Assembly: GCA_000715855.1 (NCBI GenBank)
Contig: KL571205.1
Span: 52,630-67,578, forward strand
Length of the DNA stretch: 14,949 bases
Direction: 5' to 3'
Source: Actinoplanes liguriensis
Lineage (GTDB): Bacteria; Actinomycetota; Actinomycetes; Mycobacteriales; Micromonosporaceae
The position numbers and the translations under genes were made by a program. Within the stretch, counting starts at the first letter, position 1. Every line of letters begins with the position of its first letter. Shown here piece by piece: positions 7,320-14,142 of this stretch. The notes beneath the pieces were generated by a model, which saw only the letters and a program-made list of their open reading frames with translations, was not told where the DNA came from and made no database searches.

Positions 7320-7350
7320 GAAGCGCCCCCGGTGATCCGGGGGCGCTTCT
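7319..7350. terminator. Bidirectional terminator between DUF952 gene and the LAxTG gene
   Basis: A perfect 14-bp stem, AGAAGCGCCCCCGG pairing with CCGGGGGCGCTTCT, has a TGAT loop. It sits between two convergent transcription units (stops at 7280 and 7376). It probably stops the recG operon on the plus strand and the LAxTG gene on the minus strand. Confidence 0.9.
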
Positions 7351-7375
7351 CGTCAATCAGCTGCTAGCTCGAACC

Positions 7376-8677
7376 TCAGGCCTTGAAGTTCAGCTTGCGG
7401 CGGCGGGCCATGAAGAACAGGCCGGCGCCGACGAGCACCAGCAGGACCGCGCCACCGGCGATCGTGCTGGAGTTGGAGCCGGTCAGCGCCAGGGCGCCGC
7501 CGTCGGTCGAGCTGGCGCTCGGGGTGGCGGTGGCCGGGGTCTCCGACGCGGACGCCGTCGGGGACGGCGACGCCGAGCTGGAGGTGGTGGTGCCCGGGGT
7601 CGGGGTCTCGGTGCAGCTCTCCGGCTTCGCCCACTTGACGTCGCCGTTCAGCCCGAGGAAGTCACCGGTCACGGCGACGGTCAGGCCCTCGCTGCCCGGG
7701 AAGGTCACGGTCTTGGTCTCGCCGGCCTTGACGGTGGCGGTCTGCGCGTCGCCCTTGTTCGGAGTGAAGGTGCCGCTCAGCGACTCGGCGCCGTTCTCCG
7801 GGTTGGTCAGGGTGAAGGTCAGCGAGTCACACGTGGTGTCGATCTTGGTGACCGGCTTGCCGACCTCGGGCTGGTCGCAACCCTCGGGCTTGGTCCAGGA
7901 ACCGGACCAGAGCACCTCACCGCCGGCCGTCACCTTGATGTCCTTGGCGTTGGCGGCCGGGATCGTGACGTCGTCCTTGGTGTTCTTCTTGACGACCAGG
8001 CTCTGCTTGAAGTCGCCGGTGGCGGTGATGTCGAACCGCACGCTGGTGACGCTGGTGTCCCGGTTGATCAGCGACAGCTTGACGTTGCCCGCGCAGTCCG
8101 AGATCGCCTCGACGGCCGGCTCGGCCTCGCAGGCGCCGTTCTCGTAGTTCCCGTTGTTGCCGTTCCACCAGGCGTTCTGCGGCTGGCCTGCGGCCGGCTT
8201 CGACTGCGCGCCGGGGTTGGCCGGGCTGCCGACCTTGTCGTTGTTGTACCGGTCGCTCTTGTCGGTCAGCGGGTTGATCACCTGGTCACCGAAGACGAAG
8301 TCGACCTGGGTGAAGCAGGTCGGAACCTCGACCTTGAAGTCGAGCCGGCGCTCGCCCTTGTCGTTCTTCGGGGTCTTGTCGGTGAAGTACTGGGTGTCGC
8401 TGTCCAGGACGTACTGCGGCAGCGAGAACGTGGCCGACGGCGCCGTGTAGGAGACAAGCGTCAGCGGAACCTGCTGGTTCTCGCAGAGCGGGCCGTTCAG
8501 CAGCTTGATGCTGGCGGTGCCGGCCGGGCCGTTGAAGCTGTGCTCGAACTTCGCGTTGGCGCCGGGGACACAGGGGCCGTCCTCAGTGGCGTGCGCCGGC
8601 GAGGCGAATGCGCCGAGGCTGAGGATCGCACCGGCCGCGAGGACCGCGACCTGACGCAGACGGGGGGTGAACTTCAT
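7376..8677 (-). CDS. Secreted LAxTG-anchored surface protein with two Cys-bracketed beta domains
   Basis: The 433-residue protein has no function I recognise. It has a Sec signal peptide (1-30, cleavage after AHA) and an N-terminal Asn/Lys-rich region (31-190) with CFTQVDFVFGDQ. Two related domains of about 75 residues follow (195-267 and 283-355), each opening and closing with Cys and ending in WTKPEGC or WAKPESC. A Thr/Ser/Pro/Ala linker (about 356-393) leads to LALTG (396-400), a hydrophobic segment (about 407-424) and RRRK. LAxTG is the motif of class E sortases, which attach actinobacterial surface proteins to the cell wall; no sortase gene is in the window. I chose the ATG at 8677, with AGGAG five bases upstream, over an ATG at 8716 that would put 13 residues before the signal peptide. 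It is a paralogue of the next gene. Confidence 0.85.
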   Translation of the reverse strand: MKFTPRLRQVAVLAAGAILSLGAFASPAHATEDGPCVPGANAKFEHSFNGPAGTASIKLLNGPLCENQQVPLTLVSYTAPSATFSLPQYVLDSDTQYFTDKTPKNDKGERRLDFKVEVPTCFTQVDFVFGDQVINPLTDKSDRYNNDKVGSPANPGAQSKPAAGQPQNAWWNGNNGNYENGACEAEPAVEAISDCAGNVKLSLINRDTSVTSVRFDITATGDFKQSLVVKKNTKDDVTIPAANAKDIKVTAGGEVLWSGSWTKPEGCDQPEVGKPVTKIDTTCDSLTFTLTNPENGAESLSGTFTPNKGDAQTATVKAGETKTVTFPGSEGLTVAVTGDFLGLNGDVKWAKPESCTETPTPGTTTSSSASPSPTASASETPATATPSASSTDGGALALTGSNSSTIAGGAVLLVLVGAGLFFMARRRKLNFKA

Positions 8678-8703
8678 TCGTTCTCCTGTTACGGGGGACG
8701 GAG

Positions 8704-8736
8704 AGGGGCGCGCCAACTGAGAGTCGACGCGCCCCT
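8704..8736 (-). terminator. Stem-loop between the two LAxTG genes
   Basis: AGGGGCGCG (8704-8712) and CGCGCCCCT (8728-8736) form a 9-bp GC-rich stem around a 15-base loop, in the 87-base gap between the two minus-strand genes. It lacks a clear U-tract, so it may be an attenuating terminator or an mRNA-stabilising end. Confidence 0.5.
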
Positions 8737-8764
8737 TCGTGCTAGCTGTGGTGCACCTGAGCTA

Positions 8765-9781
8765 TCAGGCGGTGAAGCGGACCTTGCGGCGGCGGGCCAT
8801 GAAGAAGAGGCCGGCGCCGACGAGCAGGACCAGAACGGCGCCACCGGCGATCGTGCTGGAGTTGGAACCGGTCAGCGCGAGCGCGCCACAGTCGGCCGGA
8901 GCCTCGTACTCGATGGTGGTGTCGGCCTGGCCCTCGGCGCTGGCGGTGACCTTCAGGCCCTCGAAAGCGTCGAAGTCGACGGTCTTGGTCTCGCCCGGCT
9001 TGGCGGTGACCGTCTTGGCGTCGCCCTTGTTCGGGGTGAACTTGACGGTGACGTCCGAGGTGTTGTCGGCCGGAACCTCGACGCCGACCGTGAACGTGTC
9101 ACAGGTGGTGTCGTAGAGCAGCTGCGGCTCGGTGACGACCGGGGTGTCCGTCGGGGTCGTGGTCGGCTCGGTCGTCGGAGCCGTGGTCGGGCCGGTCGTG
9201 GTCGGCTCGGTCGTCGGCGCCGTGGTGGTCGGCTCGGTCGTCGGGGCCGTCGTGGTCGGCTCCGTGGTGGGGGCCGTGGTCGGCGCCGTCGTGGTCGGCT
9301 CGGTCGTCGGGGTCGTGGTCGGCGGGGTGGTCTGGCCCTCGCAGAGGTTGCCCGGCTTGGAGGCCTTCACCGGCCCGTTCTCGAAGCCCGCGTAGAACCA
9401 GCCGCCGCGGTTGTGCCACTTGCCGACGACCTGCAGGGTCGCCTCGTTCGCGTCGGCCGTCAGCTTCTGGGTCGCCGTGATCTGACCGTTGTGCGAGAGC
9501 GTGTCGCCGGCCTTGATGCCGTCGAAGCTGATCGTGCCGTTGTTCGTGTCGGGGGTGTACTCGACCGACTTGACGTAGCCGTCACCGAAGGCGTTATCGG
9601 TGGTCGACACGCTCCAGTTGACGACCCAGGTGCCGTCGGCGTTGACACACTGCGTGGTCTTGGACGCCTGGGGGTGGCAGGCCAGGGCGGGCACGGCGGA
9701 GCTCAGCACGCCAACGAGGCCAAGGGCCGCGCCAGCGATGACGGTGCTGGCTCGGCGGGTGGGGGACTTGAACAGGTTCAC
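8765..9781 (-). CDS. Secreted LAxTG-anchored surface protein with Thr/Pro/Glu stalk
   Basis: The 338-residue protein has a Sec signal peptide (1-34, PALA then Cys35) and an N-terminal beta-rich domain (35-147). That domain includes the Trp-rich stretch GKWHNRGGWFYAGFENGPV and three cysteines. A repetitive Thr/Pro/Glu/Ala stalk follows (151-218), then one Cys-bracketed domain (227-298) and LALTG (301-305), a hydrophobic segment (312-329) and RRRK. From LALTG to the end it is nearly identical to the neighbouring protein, and both contain the phrase FTPNKGDA in the folded domain. The start is GTG, with AGGAG eight bases upstream; an in-frame ATG at 9832 would place 17 residues before the signal peptide. 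It is probably exported, sortase-anchored and held off the wall by the stalk. Ligand and role are unknown. Cys35 could suggest a lipobox, but the ALA-C context fits signal peptidase I at least as well. Confidence 0.85.
   Translation of the reverse strand: MNLFKSPTRRASTVIAGAALGLVGVLSSAVPALACHPQASKTTQCVNADGTWVVNWSVSTTDNAFGDGYVKSVEYTPDTNNGTISFDGIKAGDTLSHNGQITATQKLTADANEATLQVVGKWHNRGGWFYAGFENGPVKASKPGNLCEGQTTPPTTTPTTEPTTTAPTTAPTTEPTTTAPTTEPTTTAPTTEPTTTGPTTAPTTEPTTTPTDTPVVTEPQLLYDTTCDTFTVGVEVPADNTSDVTVKFTPNKGDAKTVTAKPGETKTVDFDAFEGLKVTASAEGQADTTIEYEAPADCGALALTGSNSSTIAGGAVLVLLVGAGLFFMARRRKVRFTA
8783..8887 (-). repeat. Duplicated sorting-signal module (partner copy at 7394-7498)
   Basis: These 105 bases align without gaps to 7394-7498, with about 96 identities by hand count. 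They encode ALALTGSNSSTIAGGAV, the membrane segment and the basic tail in both LAxTG genes. The similarity is much higher than between the N-terminal domains, so recent duplication or gene conversion is likely. Confidence 0.85.
9128..9331 (-). repeat. Tandem repeats coding the Thr/Pro/Glu stalk
   Basis: The stalk repeats the nine-residue unit PTTEPTTTA with variants (PTTAP, TTTGP), about 27 bases per unit, mostly built from GGCTCGGTCGTCGG-type blocks on the plus strand. Such an array is prone to length change by slippage and is a hard region for short-read assembly. Confidence 0.85.
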
Positions 9782-10015
9782 GCGCTTTACTCCTGGGAAC
9801 GGGGTCAGGAAGAAGAGTGCGCAAGGAGGCAACGCGACATAGGCCGCTCGCTATGAAAAATCAGCGAGGGCTGCGACGACGCCTCCCCACGTCGCCTGCG
9901 GACGGTCCGTGAAGGACGTTCGCAACGAGGCCCGACATTAGCCACTTGCTGCTGTCAAAGAAACGTCTCAGCGTCACATAAGGGTCTTGTTATGAACCCG
10001 TGATCTTTTTTCACT

Positions 10016-10036
10016 GCAACGGGACGGTCCCGTTGC
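10016..10036. promoter_or_regulatory. 21-bp near-perfect palindrome upstream of rsmD, possible operator
   Basis: GCAACGGGAC and GTCCCGTTGC are exact complements around a single central G, so the site is a two-fold symmetric DNA element. Outer CACT/AGTG bases continue the symmetry with a short interruption. It lies 75-95 bases before the rsmD start. The T-run precedes it on the plus strand, so it is not a plus-strand terminator. A dimeric regulator site is the likeliest reading, but no regulator gene is nearby. Confidence 0.5.
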
Positions 10037-10096
10037 GCGCAGTGCCCGTGACGTGGGAATTGTTTACGCGCTGGTGGCCGTTCGGTTGGGGTGCAC

Positions 10097-10102
10097 TAGC
10101 GT
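10097..10102 (+). promoter_or_regulatory. Candidate -10 element for rsmD-coaD
   Basis: TAGCGT fits TANNNT and ends eight bases before the ATG at 10111, which would give a nearly leaderless mRNA. AGG at 10105-10107 is too close to the start to be a good ribosome binding site. No convincing -35 box is seen. Confidence 0.35.
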
Positions 10103-10110
10103 CGAGGTCG

Positions 10111-10683
10111 ATGACCAGGATTATCGCCGGGGTACATGGCGGGCGGCGTCTGTCCGTTCCGTCCGGTGTGCACACCCGGCCCACATCTGACCGGGTTCGT
10201 GAGGCTTTCTTCAGCACTCTCGACACGATGACGGATCTGTCCGGAGCGCGGTTCGCCGACCTCTATGCCGGATCCGGTGCGGTGGGCCTGGAGGCGCTGT
10301 CCCGCGGCGCCGATCAAGTCCTTCTGGTCGAATCGGACACCAAGGCGGCCCGGGTCATCCGTGACAACGTCGTCGCCCTCCGTGTCGACGCGGTGGCCCG
10401 TGTCGTCACCGGAAAGGTGTTGCAGGTGCTCGCCGATCCTCCGGCCGGGGGACCGTACGACGTGGTCTTCGCCGACCCGCCGTACGCGTTGGGTAGTGAC
10501 GAGGTGGACACTCTGCAACAGGAGTTGGTCGCCAACGGCTGGCTGGCCCCGGACGCGGTGGTGGTGTTCGAGCGCTCCACCCGGACAACCCGCAGAGAGC
10601 CACTGAGCTGGGTGGATGGTCTCGAAGGGGACCGCACCCGGCGTTACGGCGAGACCACTCTTTGGTACGGTCGCCGATCATGA
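10111..10683 (+). CDS. rsmD: 16S rRNA (guanine(966)-N(2))-methyltransferase RsmD
   Basis: RsmD methylates G966 of 16S rRNA with S-adenosylmethionine during 30S assembly. The 190 residues start MTRIIAGVHGGRRLSVPSG, as expected for the family, then TRPTSDRVREAFFSTL. The SAM-binding strand and loop DLYAGSGAVGLEALSRGA is at 50-67 and the catalytic DPPY at 122-125. A longer reading from the ATG at 10000 would add 37 unconserved residues and run through the palindrome, so I reject it. The stop overlaps the coaD start by four bases (ATGA), so the two are coupled, a pairing common across bacteria. Confidence 0.95.
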   Translation: MTRIIAGVHGGRRLSVPSGVHTRPTSDRVREAFFSTLDTMTDLSGARFADLYAGSGAVGLEALSRGADQVLLVESDTKAARVIRDNVVALRVDAVARVVTGKVLQVLADPPAGGPYDVVFADPPYALGSDEVDTLQQELVANGWLAPDAVVVFERSTRTTRREPLSWVDGLEGDRTRRYGETTLWYGRRS

Positions 10684-11159
10684 GACGAGCGGTGTGTCCC
10701 GGCTCCTTCGACCCGGTCACTAACGGTCACCTCGACATCGTCGGGCGGGCCAGCCGGCTGTTCGACGAGGTCATCGTCGGAGTCCTGATCAATCAGACGA
10801 AGTCCGGAATGTTCACGGTCGACGAGCGACTGGAAATGCTCAGCGAGGTGACCTCCCCGTACAAAAATGTCCGGGTCATGGCATTTCATGGGCTGCTCGT
10901 CGACTTCTGCCGGGATCAGGGCGCCGAGGTTGTGGTCAAGGGCATCCGTGCGGTGAGCGACTTCGACTACGAGTTGCAGATGGCGCAGATGAACATCGGG
11001 CTCTCCGGTGTGGAGACACTGTTCATGCCGACCAATCCGCTGTACTCGTTCCTGTCGTCCAGCCTGGTCAAGGACGTGGTCAAGTGGGGCGGCGACGCCT
11101 CCGCCTACCTTCCGGACCCGGTGCTGGCGCGGTTGGTCAACCGTCTGAAGCAGAATTAG
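10680..11159 (+). CDS. coaD: Pantetheine-phosphate adenylyltransferase
   Basis: CoaD joins ATP and 4'-phosphopantetheine to dephospho-CoA, the penultimate step of coenzyme A synthesis. The 159 residues are the usual length. The nucleotidyltransferase motif is GSFDPVTNGH (8-17; TNGH is the T/HxGH signature). KGIRAVSDFDYELQMAQMN (87-105) carries conserved substrate-binding residues, and SSSLVKD (126-132) is the ATP-binding ISSSxxR/K-type loop. I chose the ATG at 10680 over the GTG at 10662 because MRRAVCPGSFDP matches the family start and gives the ATGA overlap with rsmD. No terminator-grade hairpin follows within the 94-base gap; only a small GCCGGA/TCCGGC dyad is present at 11173-11185. Confidence 0.96.
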   Translation: MRRAVCPGSFDPVTNGHLDIVGRASRLFDEVIVGVLINQTKSGMFTVDERLEMLSEVTSPYKNVRVMAFHGLLVDFCRDQGAEVVVKGIRAVSDFDYELQMAQMNIGLSGVETLFMPTNPLYSFLSSSLVKDVVKWGGDASAYLPDPVLARLVNRLKQN

Positions 11160-11200
11160 GAGCGCCCGGCGCGCCGGAGTCCGGCTCGACGGCGGCACAG

Positions 11201-11206
11201 TAACGT
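11201..11206 (+). promoter_or_regulatory. Candidate -10 element for the SepIVA-like gene
   Basis: TAACGT is a good TANNNT match in the 94-base gap. It would start transcription about 40 bases before the GTG at 11254, leaving room for the GGGAG ribosome binding site at 11239-11243. No good -35 box is seen. Confidence 0.35.
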
Positions 11207-11253
11207 GATCGCACCACGCTGGGTGGCGGTTCGACGACGGGAGTGAGACACCG

Positions 11254-11751
11254 GTGGATCCGCTCGACCGTATCGACGAGCTCATCGAGCACGTCCAGGA
11301 CGCGCGTTCGGTTCCGATGTCGCGGACGAACTTCATGTTCGACCGCGGCGAGATGATCGAGCGGCTGGAGGAGCTCCGCGCCGAGCTCCCCTCCGAGCTG
11401 CGCAAGTCGGCCGCGGTCCTGGACGAGCGGGACCGGATCATCGAGGCCGGCCGGCGCGAGGCTGACCGGATCGTCAGCGAGGGTGAGGCCGAGCACGCCC
11501 GCCTGGTCTCGGTGAACGAGATCACCGTCTCGGCCGAGCACGAGGGCGCCCGGATCATCTCCGAGGCGCGGGGCGAGGCGCAGCGGCTGCGCGAGGAGGT
11601 CGACGACTACGTCGACACCGCGCTCGCCAACTTCGAACAGTTCCTGACCAGGGCGCTGGCGTCGATCGAACGCGGCCGTGACAAGATGCACGCGCTCCGC
11701 GAGATCGGCACCTTCCAGGGTGAGGACGCGGAGCGCCCGCTCCCGTTCTAG
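11254..11751 (+). CDS. SepIVA-like DivIVA-family coiled-coil protein
   Basis: The 165-residue protein is almost entirely charged helix. It opens with MDPLDRIDELIEHVQDARSV and continues with heptad-rich segments around EMIERLEELRAELPSELR, RDRIIEAGRREADRIVSEGE and ARGEAQRLREEVDDYVDTAL. It has no signal peptide or membrane segment. Pipelines often call such proteins ATP synthase subunit B-like, but there is no membrane anchor. The position between coaD and the yceD-rpmF-rnc cluster, and the composition, match mycobacterial SepIVA (Rv2927c), a DivIVA-family septation factor beside Rv2926c (yceD) and rnc. A role in cell division or envelope assembly is inferred from that match. The start is GTG, with GGGAG ten bases upstream. 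A 74-base gap separates it from yceD. Confidence 0.75.
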   Translation: MDPLDRIDELIEHVQDARSVPMSRTNFMFDRGEMIERLEELRAELPSELRKSAAVLDERDRIIEAGRREADRIVSEGEAEHARLVSVNEITVSAEHEGARIISEARGEAQRLREEVDDYVDTALANFEQFLTRALASIERGRDKMHALREIGTFQGEDAERPLPF

Positions 11752-11786
11752 GGCGGCCCGATTCGACGACTTCCTACAAGCTCAGG

Positions 11787-11792
11787 TAATGT
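11787..11792 (+). promoter_or_regulatory. Candidate -10 element for the yceD-rpmF-plsX-rnc operon
   Basis: TAATGT fits TANNNT and would start transcription near 11799, leaving a leader of about 27 bases that contains TGAGGA. The -35 region has only weak candidates. It lies in the 74-base gap after the SepIVA-like gene. Confidence 0.35.
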
Positions 11793-11825
11793 TTTCGGTC
11801 GGCCTACCCATGGCTGAGGATCATG

Positions 11826-12434
11826 ATGCCCAAGTCACCGCAGAGTCACCTGGATGCCAGGAAGCCGCTGGTCGTCGACACGACGAAATTGCCGCGGCAA
11901 CCTGGTGCGACGCGTGCCCTGAAGCGGGTGGTGCCGGCGCCTGCGGACCTCGGCCTGGAGTTGATCTCGGTTCCCGAGGGGTCCGACCTCGAGCTCGATC
12001 TGAGCATGACGTCGGTCTCCGAAGGGGTCTATGTCAGCGGCACCGTGCGTGGCTCGCTCAGCGGCGAGTGCGGCCGGTGCCTCAACGAGATCGACAGCAC
12101 CTTCGAGGTGTCCCTCGCGGAGATGTTCGCCTACGAGGACAGCACCACGGAGGAGACCACCGACGAGGACGAGGTGGGCCGGATGCAGGGCGACCTGCTC
12201 GACCTGGAACCGGCGGTGCGGGACGCGGTGGTGCTGACCCTGCCGACCAACCCGGTCTGCCGTCCGGATTGCCCTGGGCTGTGCCCCGAGTGTGGGGTGC
12301 ACCTCGACGACCTACCGGCTGATCACAGCCACGAGGAAGTCGACGCCCGCTGGGCCGCGTTGCGTAATCTGACCAACGCTGAGCTGTCCGAGACGGCTCC
12401 GCCGCAAGACCCGCAGAAAAACACCGAGGAGTAG
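11826..12434 (+). CDS. yceD: YceD / DUF177-family protein (23S rRNA accumulation factor type)
   Basis: The 202-residue protein has the DUF177 layout: an N-terminal strand region, GECGRCL (Cys82, Cys85) and, near the end, Cys145, Cys149, Cys153 and Cys156 ([13 protein letters not shown]). The cysteine set is likely to bind zinc. In E. coli and plants, YceD-family proteins are needed for 23S rRNA accumulation, and the gene is usually just ahead of rpmF, as here. Two adjacent ATGs (11823 and 11826) are possible. The second is better placed for the TGAGGA ribosome binding site (five bases rather than two). The stop is six bases before rpmF. The middle acidic run ([10 protein letters not shown]) is a typical variable linker. 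Confidence 0.85.
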   Translation: MPKSPQSHLDARKPLVVDTTKLPRQPGATRALKRVVPAPADLGLELISVPEGSDLELDLSMTSVSEGVYVSGTVRGSLSGECGRCLNEIDSTFEVSLAEMFAYEDSTTEETTDEDEVGRMQGDLLDLEPAVRDAVVLTLPTNPVCRPDCPGLCPECGVHLDDLPADHSHEEVDARWAALRNLTNAELSETAPPQDPQKNTEE

Positions 12435-12439
12435 TTACC

Positions 12440-12613
12440 GTGGCCGTCCCCAAGCGCAAGATGTCGCGCAGCAACACCCGCTCGCGCCGGGCGAACTGGA
12501 AGGCGACCGCGGTCTCGACCGTGGCCTGCCCCCAGTGCAAGTCGCCCAAGCTGCCGCACACCGCCTGCTCGGTCTGCGGCACCTACAACGGCCGTCAGGT
12601 CCTCGAGGTCTGA
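12440..12613 (+). CDS. rpmF: 50S ribosomal protein L32 (zinc-ribbon form)
   Basis: L32 is a small protein of the large ribosomal subunit. The 57 residues open [20 protein letters not shown], the conserved L32 start, and carry two CxxC pairs (Cys30/Cys33 and Cys43/Cys46) forming a zinc ribbon. The start is GTG, with GAGGAG eight bases upstream inside the end of yceD. The order yceD-rpmF-plsX matches the classic E. coli cluster, linking ribosome and lipid synthesis. The length is standard. Confidence 0.97.
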   Translation: MAVPKRKMSRSNTRSRRANWKATAVSTVACPQCKSPKLPHTACSVCGTYNGRQVLEV

Positions 12614-12622
12614 CGTCGCCGA

Positions 12623-13537
12623 GTGACGCGCCCGATCATCGGGCGGGTCGTTCCAGGGCAGTGGCGTTCCACCGGTGCACCGGCTCCCCGCAGGGAGCCG
12701 GGCACCGCGCGGATCGCCGTCGACCTCCTCGGCGGGGACCACGCTCCCGCCGTCGTGGTTGACGGCGCTCTGCGTGCCGCTGAGGACGATCCGGCCCTGC
12801 ACCTGACTCTCGTCGGCCCGGCTGATGCCGCCGACGCGCTGCTGTCTGCCGTCGATCCGGCAGTACGCCATCGTTTCACCACCGTGCTCGGCGGGACCGC
12901 TGCCGAAGCCGTCGCCGCGGGCCACGCCGATGCGCTGGTCTCCGCGGGCGACACCGCCGTGACGGTCGTCTCCGCCGCACGTGCCCTGGGCCGCTGGCCC
13001 GGGATCCGACGTCCCCCGCTCGCCGCCGTGCTGCCCACCGACGCCGGCCGCCTGGTACTGCTCGACGTCGGCTCGACCGTCGACCCGGACGAGGAGACGC
13101 TCGCCACGCACGCCCGGCTGGGCGCCGCCTACGCCAGCGCGGTGCACGACCTCGCCGAGCCCCGGGTCGGCCTGCTCACCATCGGGACCGAACGGGGCAA
13201 GGGCGACCGGCTGCGCCGGGCCGCCGCGCGACTGCTGGAAGACCTGCCGTTCCGGTACGCCGGCCTGGTCGAGGGCAGCGATGTCGTGCTGGGCGAGGCC
13301 GCCGACGTGGTGGTCACGGACGGGTTCACTGGAAATGTACTCCTGAAGGCGCTCGAAGCTGCCCATAGGACGAAAAAAGCGGACGAAACTCGCGCGGCGG
13401 TTCTCCTCGGCGTCAACGGCGTCGTGGTGGTCTGCCACGGGGCCGCCACCGGTCCCGACCTCGCCAAGGGCATCGCCTTCGCCGCCGATCTGCACCGCCA
13501 TCGCCGAATTGATGTCGTACAACGAGGTATCGCATGA
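12623..13537 (+). CDS. plsX: PlsX-like phosphate acyltransferase, reduced form
   Basis: PlsX makes acyl-phosphate from acyl-ACP for phospholipid synthesis. Family motifs are present: [80 protein letters not shown] and [12 protein letters not shown]. Three features are unusual. The segment with DEP and SS before the SAGNTG motif (about 25 residues in B. subtilis PlsX) is missing. The long helical hairpin between the TGNVxLK motif and the last Gly-rich strand is cut from about 48 to 16 residues. SAGNTG and GAN read SAGDTA and GST. The N-terminus has about 30 extra residues before the first strand; no better in-frame start was found. It overlaps rnc by ATGA. It could be a diverged but active PlsX or a non-catalytic relative. 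Confidence 0.8.
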   Translation: MTRPIIGRVVPGQWRSTGAPAPRREPGTARIAVDLLGGDHAPAVVVDGALRAAEDDPALHLTLVGPADAADALLSAVDPAVRHRFTTVLGGTAAEAVAAGHADALVSAGDTAVTVVSAARALGRWPGIRRPPLAAVLPTDAGRLVLLDVGSTVDPDEETLATHARLGAAYASAVHDLAEPRVGLLTIGTERGKGDRLRRAAARLLEDLPFRYAGLVEGSDVVLGEAADVVVTDGFTGNVLLKALEAAHRTKKADETRAAVLLGVNGVVVVCHGAATGPDLAKGIAFAADLHRHRRIDVVQRGIA

Positions 13538-14142
13538 ATGACAAGCGCCGCCGTCCCCCCACCCTCCCCCTGGAAGAGGCCTTCGGTATCCCGTTCGCGC
13601 CCGAGATGCTGGAACGGGCCCTGACCCACCGCTCGTACGCGTACGAGAACGGCGGCCTTCCCACCAACGAGCGCCTGGAGTTCCTGGGCGACTCGGTGCT
13701 CGGCGTGGTGATCACGTCGGCCCTCTTCCACAACCACCCCGACCTGCCCGAGGGGCAGCTCGCCAAGCTCCGGGCCAGCGTCGTCAACATGCACGCGCTC
13801 GCCGGCGTGGCACGCGGCCTGGGCGACGAGGGCCTCGGCCCGCACCTGCTGCTCGGCAAGGGCGAGGAGACCACCGGCGGCCGCGACAAGGCGAGCATCC
13901 TGGCCGACACGCTGGAGGCCCTGCTCGGCGCGATCTACCTGGAGCACGGGCTGGAGACGGCCGGCGAGGTGATCCACCGGCTCTTCGACCCGCTGATGGC
14001 CGAGTCCGCCGGCCGGGGCGCCGCCCTGGACTGGAAGACCAGCCTGCAGGAGCTGACCGCGGCGCTCGGGCTGGGCGTGCCGGACTACGTGATCGAGGAC
14101 TCCGGGCCGGATCACGCGAAGACGTTCACCGCGTGTGTATAA
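13534..14142 (+). CDS. rnc: Ribonuclease III, broken by adapter sequence in the dsRNA-binding domain
   Basis: RNase III cuts double-stranded RNA in rRNA and mRNA processing. The catalytic domain is complete, with [13 protein letters not shown] (the signature with active-site Glu and Asp) and [20 protein letters not shown] (second acidic pair). The dsRNA-binding domain starts at [15 protein letters not shown] and runs through [10 protein letters not shown]. It then reads CV and stops at TAA (14140-14142), and these last bases are Tn5/Nextera adapter. Native sequence resumes at 14150 in the same frame with the rest of the domain. The 202-residue product as read is therefore an artefact. The real protein should be about 245 residues, with some 30 native bases missing at the join. 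The start overlaps the plsX stop (ATGA). Confidence 0.92.
   Translation: MNDKRRRPPTLPLEEAFGIPFAPEMLERALTHRSYAYENGGLPTNERLEFLGDSVLGVVITSALFHNHPDLPEGQLAKLRASVVNMHALAGVARGLGDEGLGPHLLLGKGEETTGGRDKASILADTLEALLGAIYLEHGLETAGEVIHRLFDPLMAESAGRGAALDWKTSLQELTAALGLGVPDYVIEDSGPDHAKTFTACV

Larger units (their letters stand above)
9782..10110. promoter_or_regulatory. 329-bp divergent intergenic region (LAxTG genes / rsmD)
   Basis: No gene is visible here. The region is less GC-rich than its surroundings and should hold the promoters of the LAxTG gene (minus) and rsmD-coaD (plus). On the minus strand it has a perfect -35 hexamer TTGACA (9953-9958) and a -10-like TAATGT (9935-9940), but only 12 bases apart. 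CTCGCT (9847-9852) and AGCGAG (9863-9868) could form a hairpin in the LAxTG mRNA leader. A strong palindrome at 10016-10036 is listed separately. Confidence 0.6.

Noticed and set aside
9128..9331. A CRISPR-like or regulatory repeat array.
   Set aside because: The repeats are imperfect, have no unique spacers, keep the reading frame and encode the Thr/Pro stalk.
10005..10036. A Rho-independent terminator (T-run with GC hairpin) before rsmD.
   Set aside because: On the plus strand the T-run comes before the stem, and the one-base centre is a poor RNA loop; no plus-strand gene ends upstream of it within reach.
10000..10110. An N-terminal extension of RsmD from the ATG at 10000.
   Set aside because: The 37 extra residues are unlike the family and run through the palindrome; MTRIIAGVHGG at 10111 is the conserved start.
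11254..11751. ATP synthase subunit B.
   Set aside because: It has no membrane anchor and no other ATP synthase gene is nearby; the context matches a DivIVA/SepIVA-type protein.
13534..14142. A natural short RNase III lacking half of its dsRNA-binding domain.
   Set aside because: The stop lies in adapter sequence and the rest of the domain continues in frame after it.
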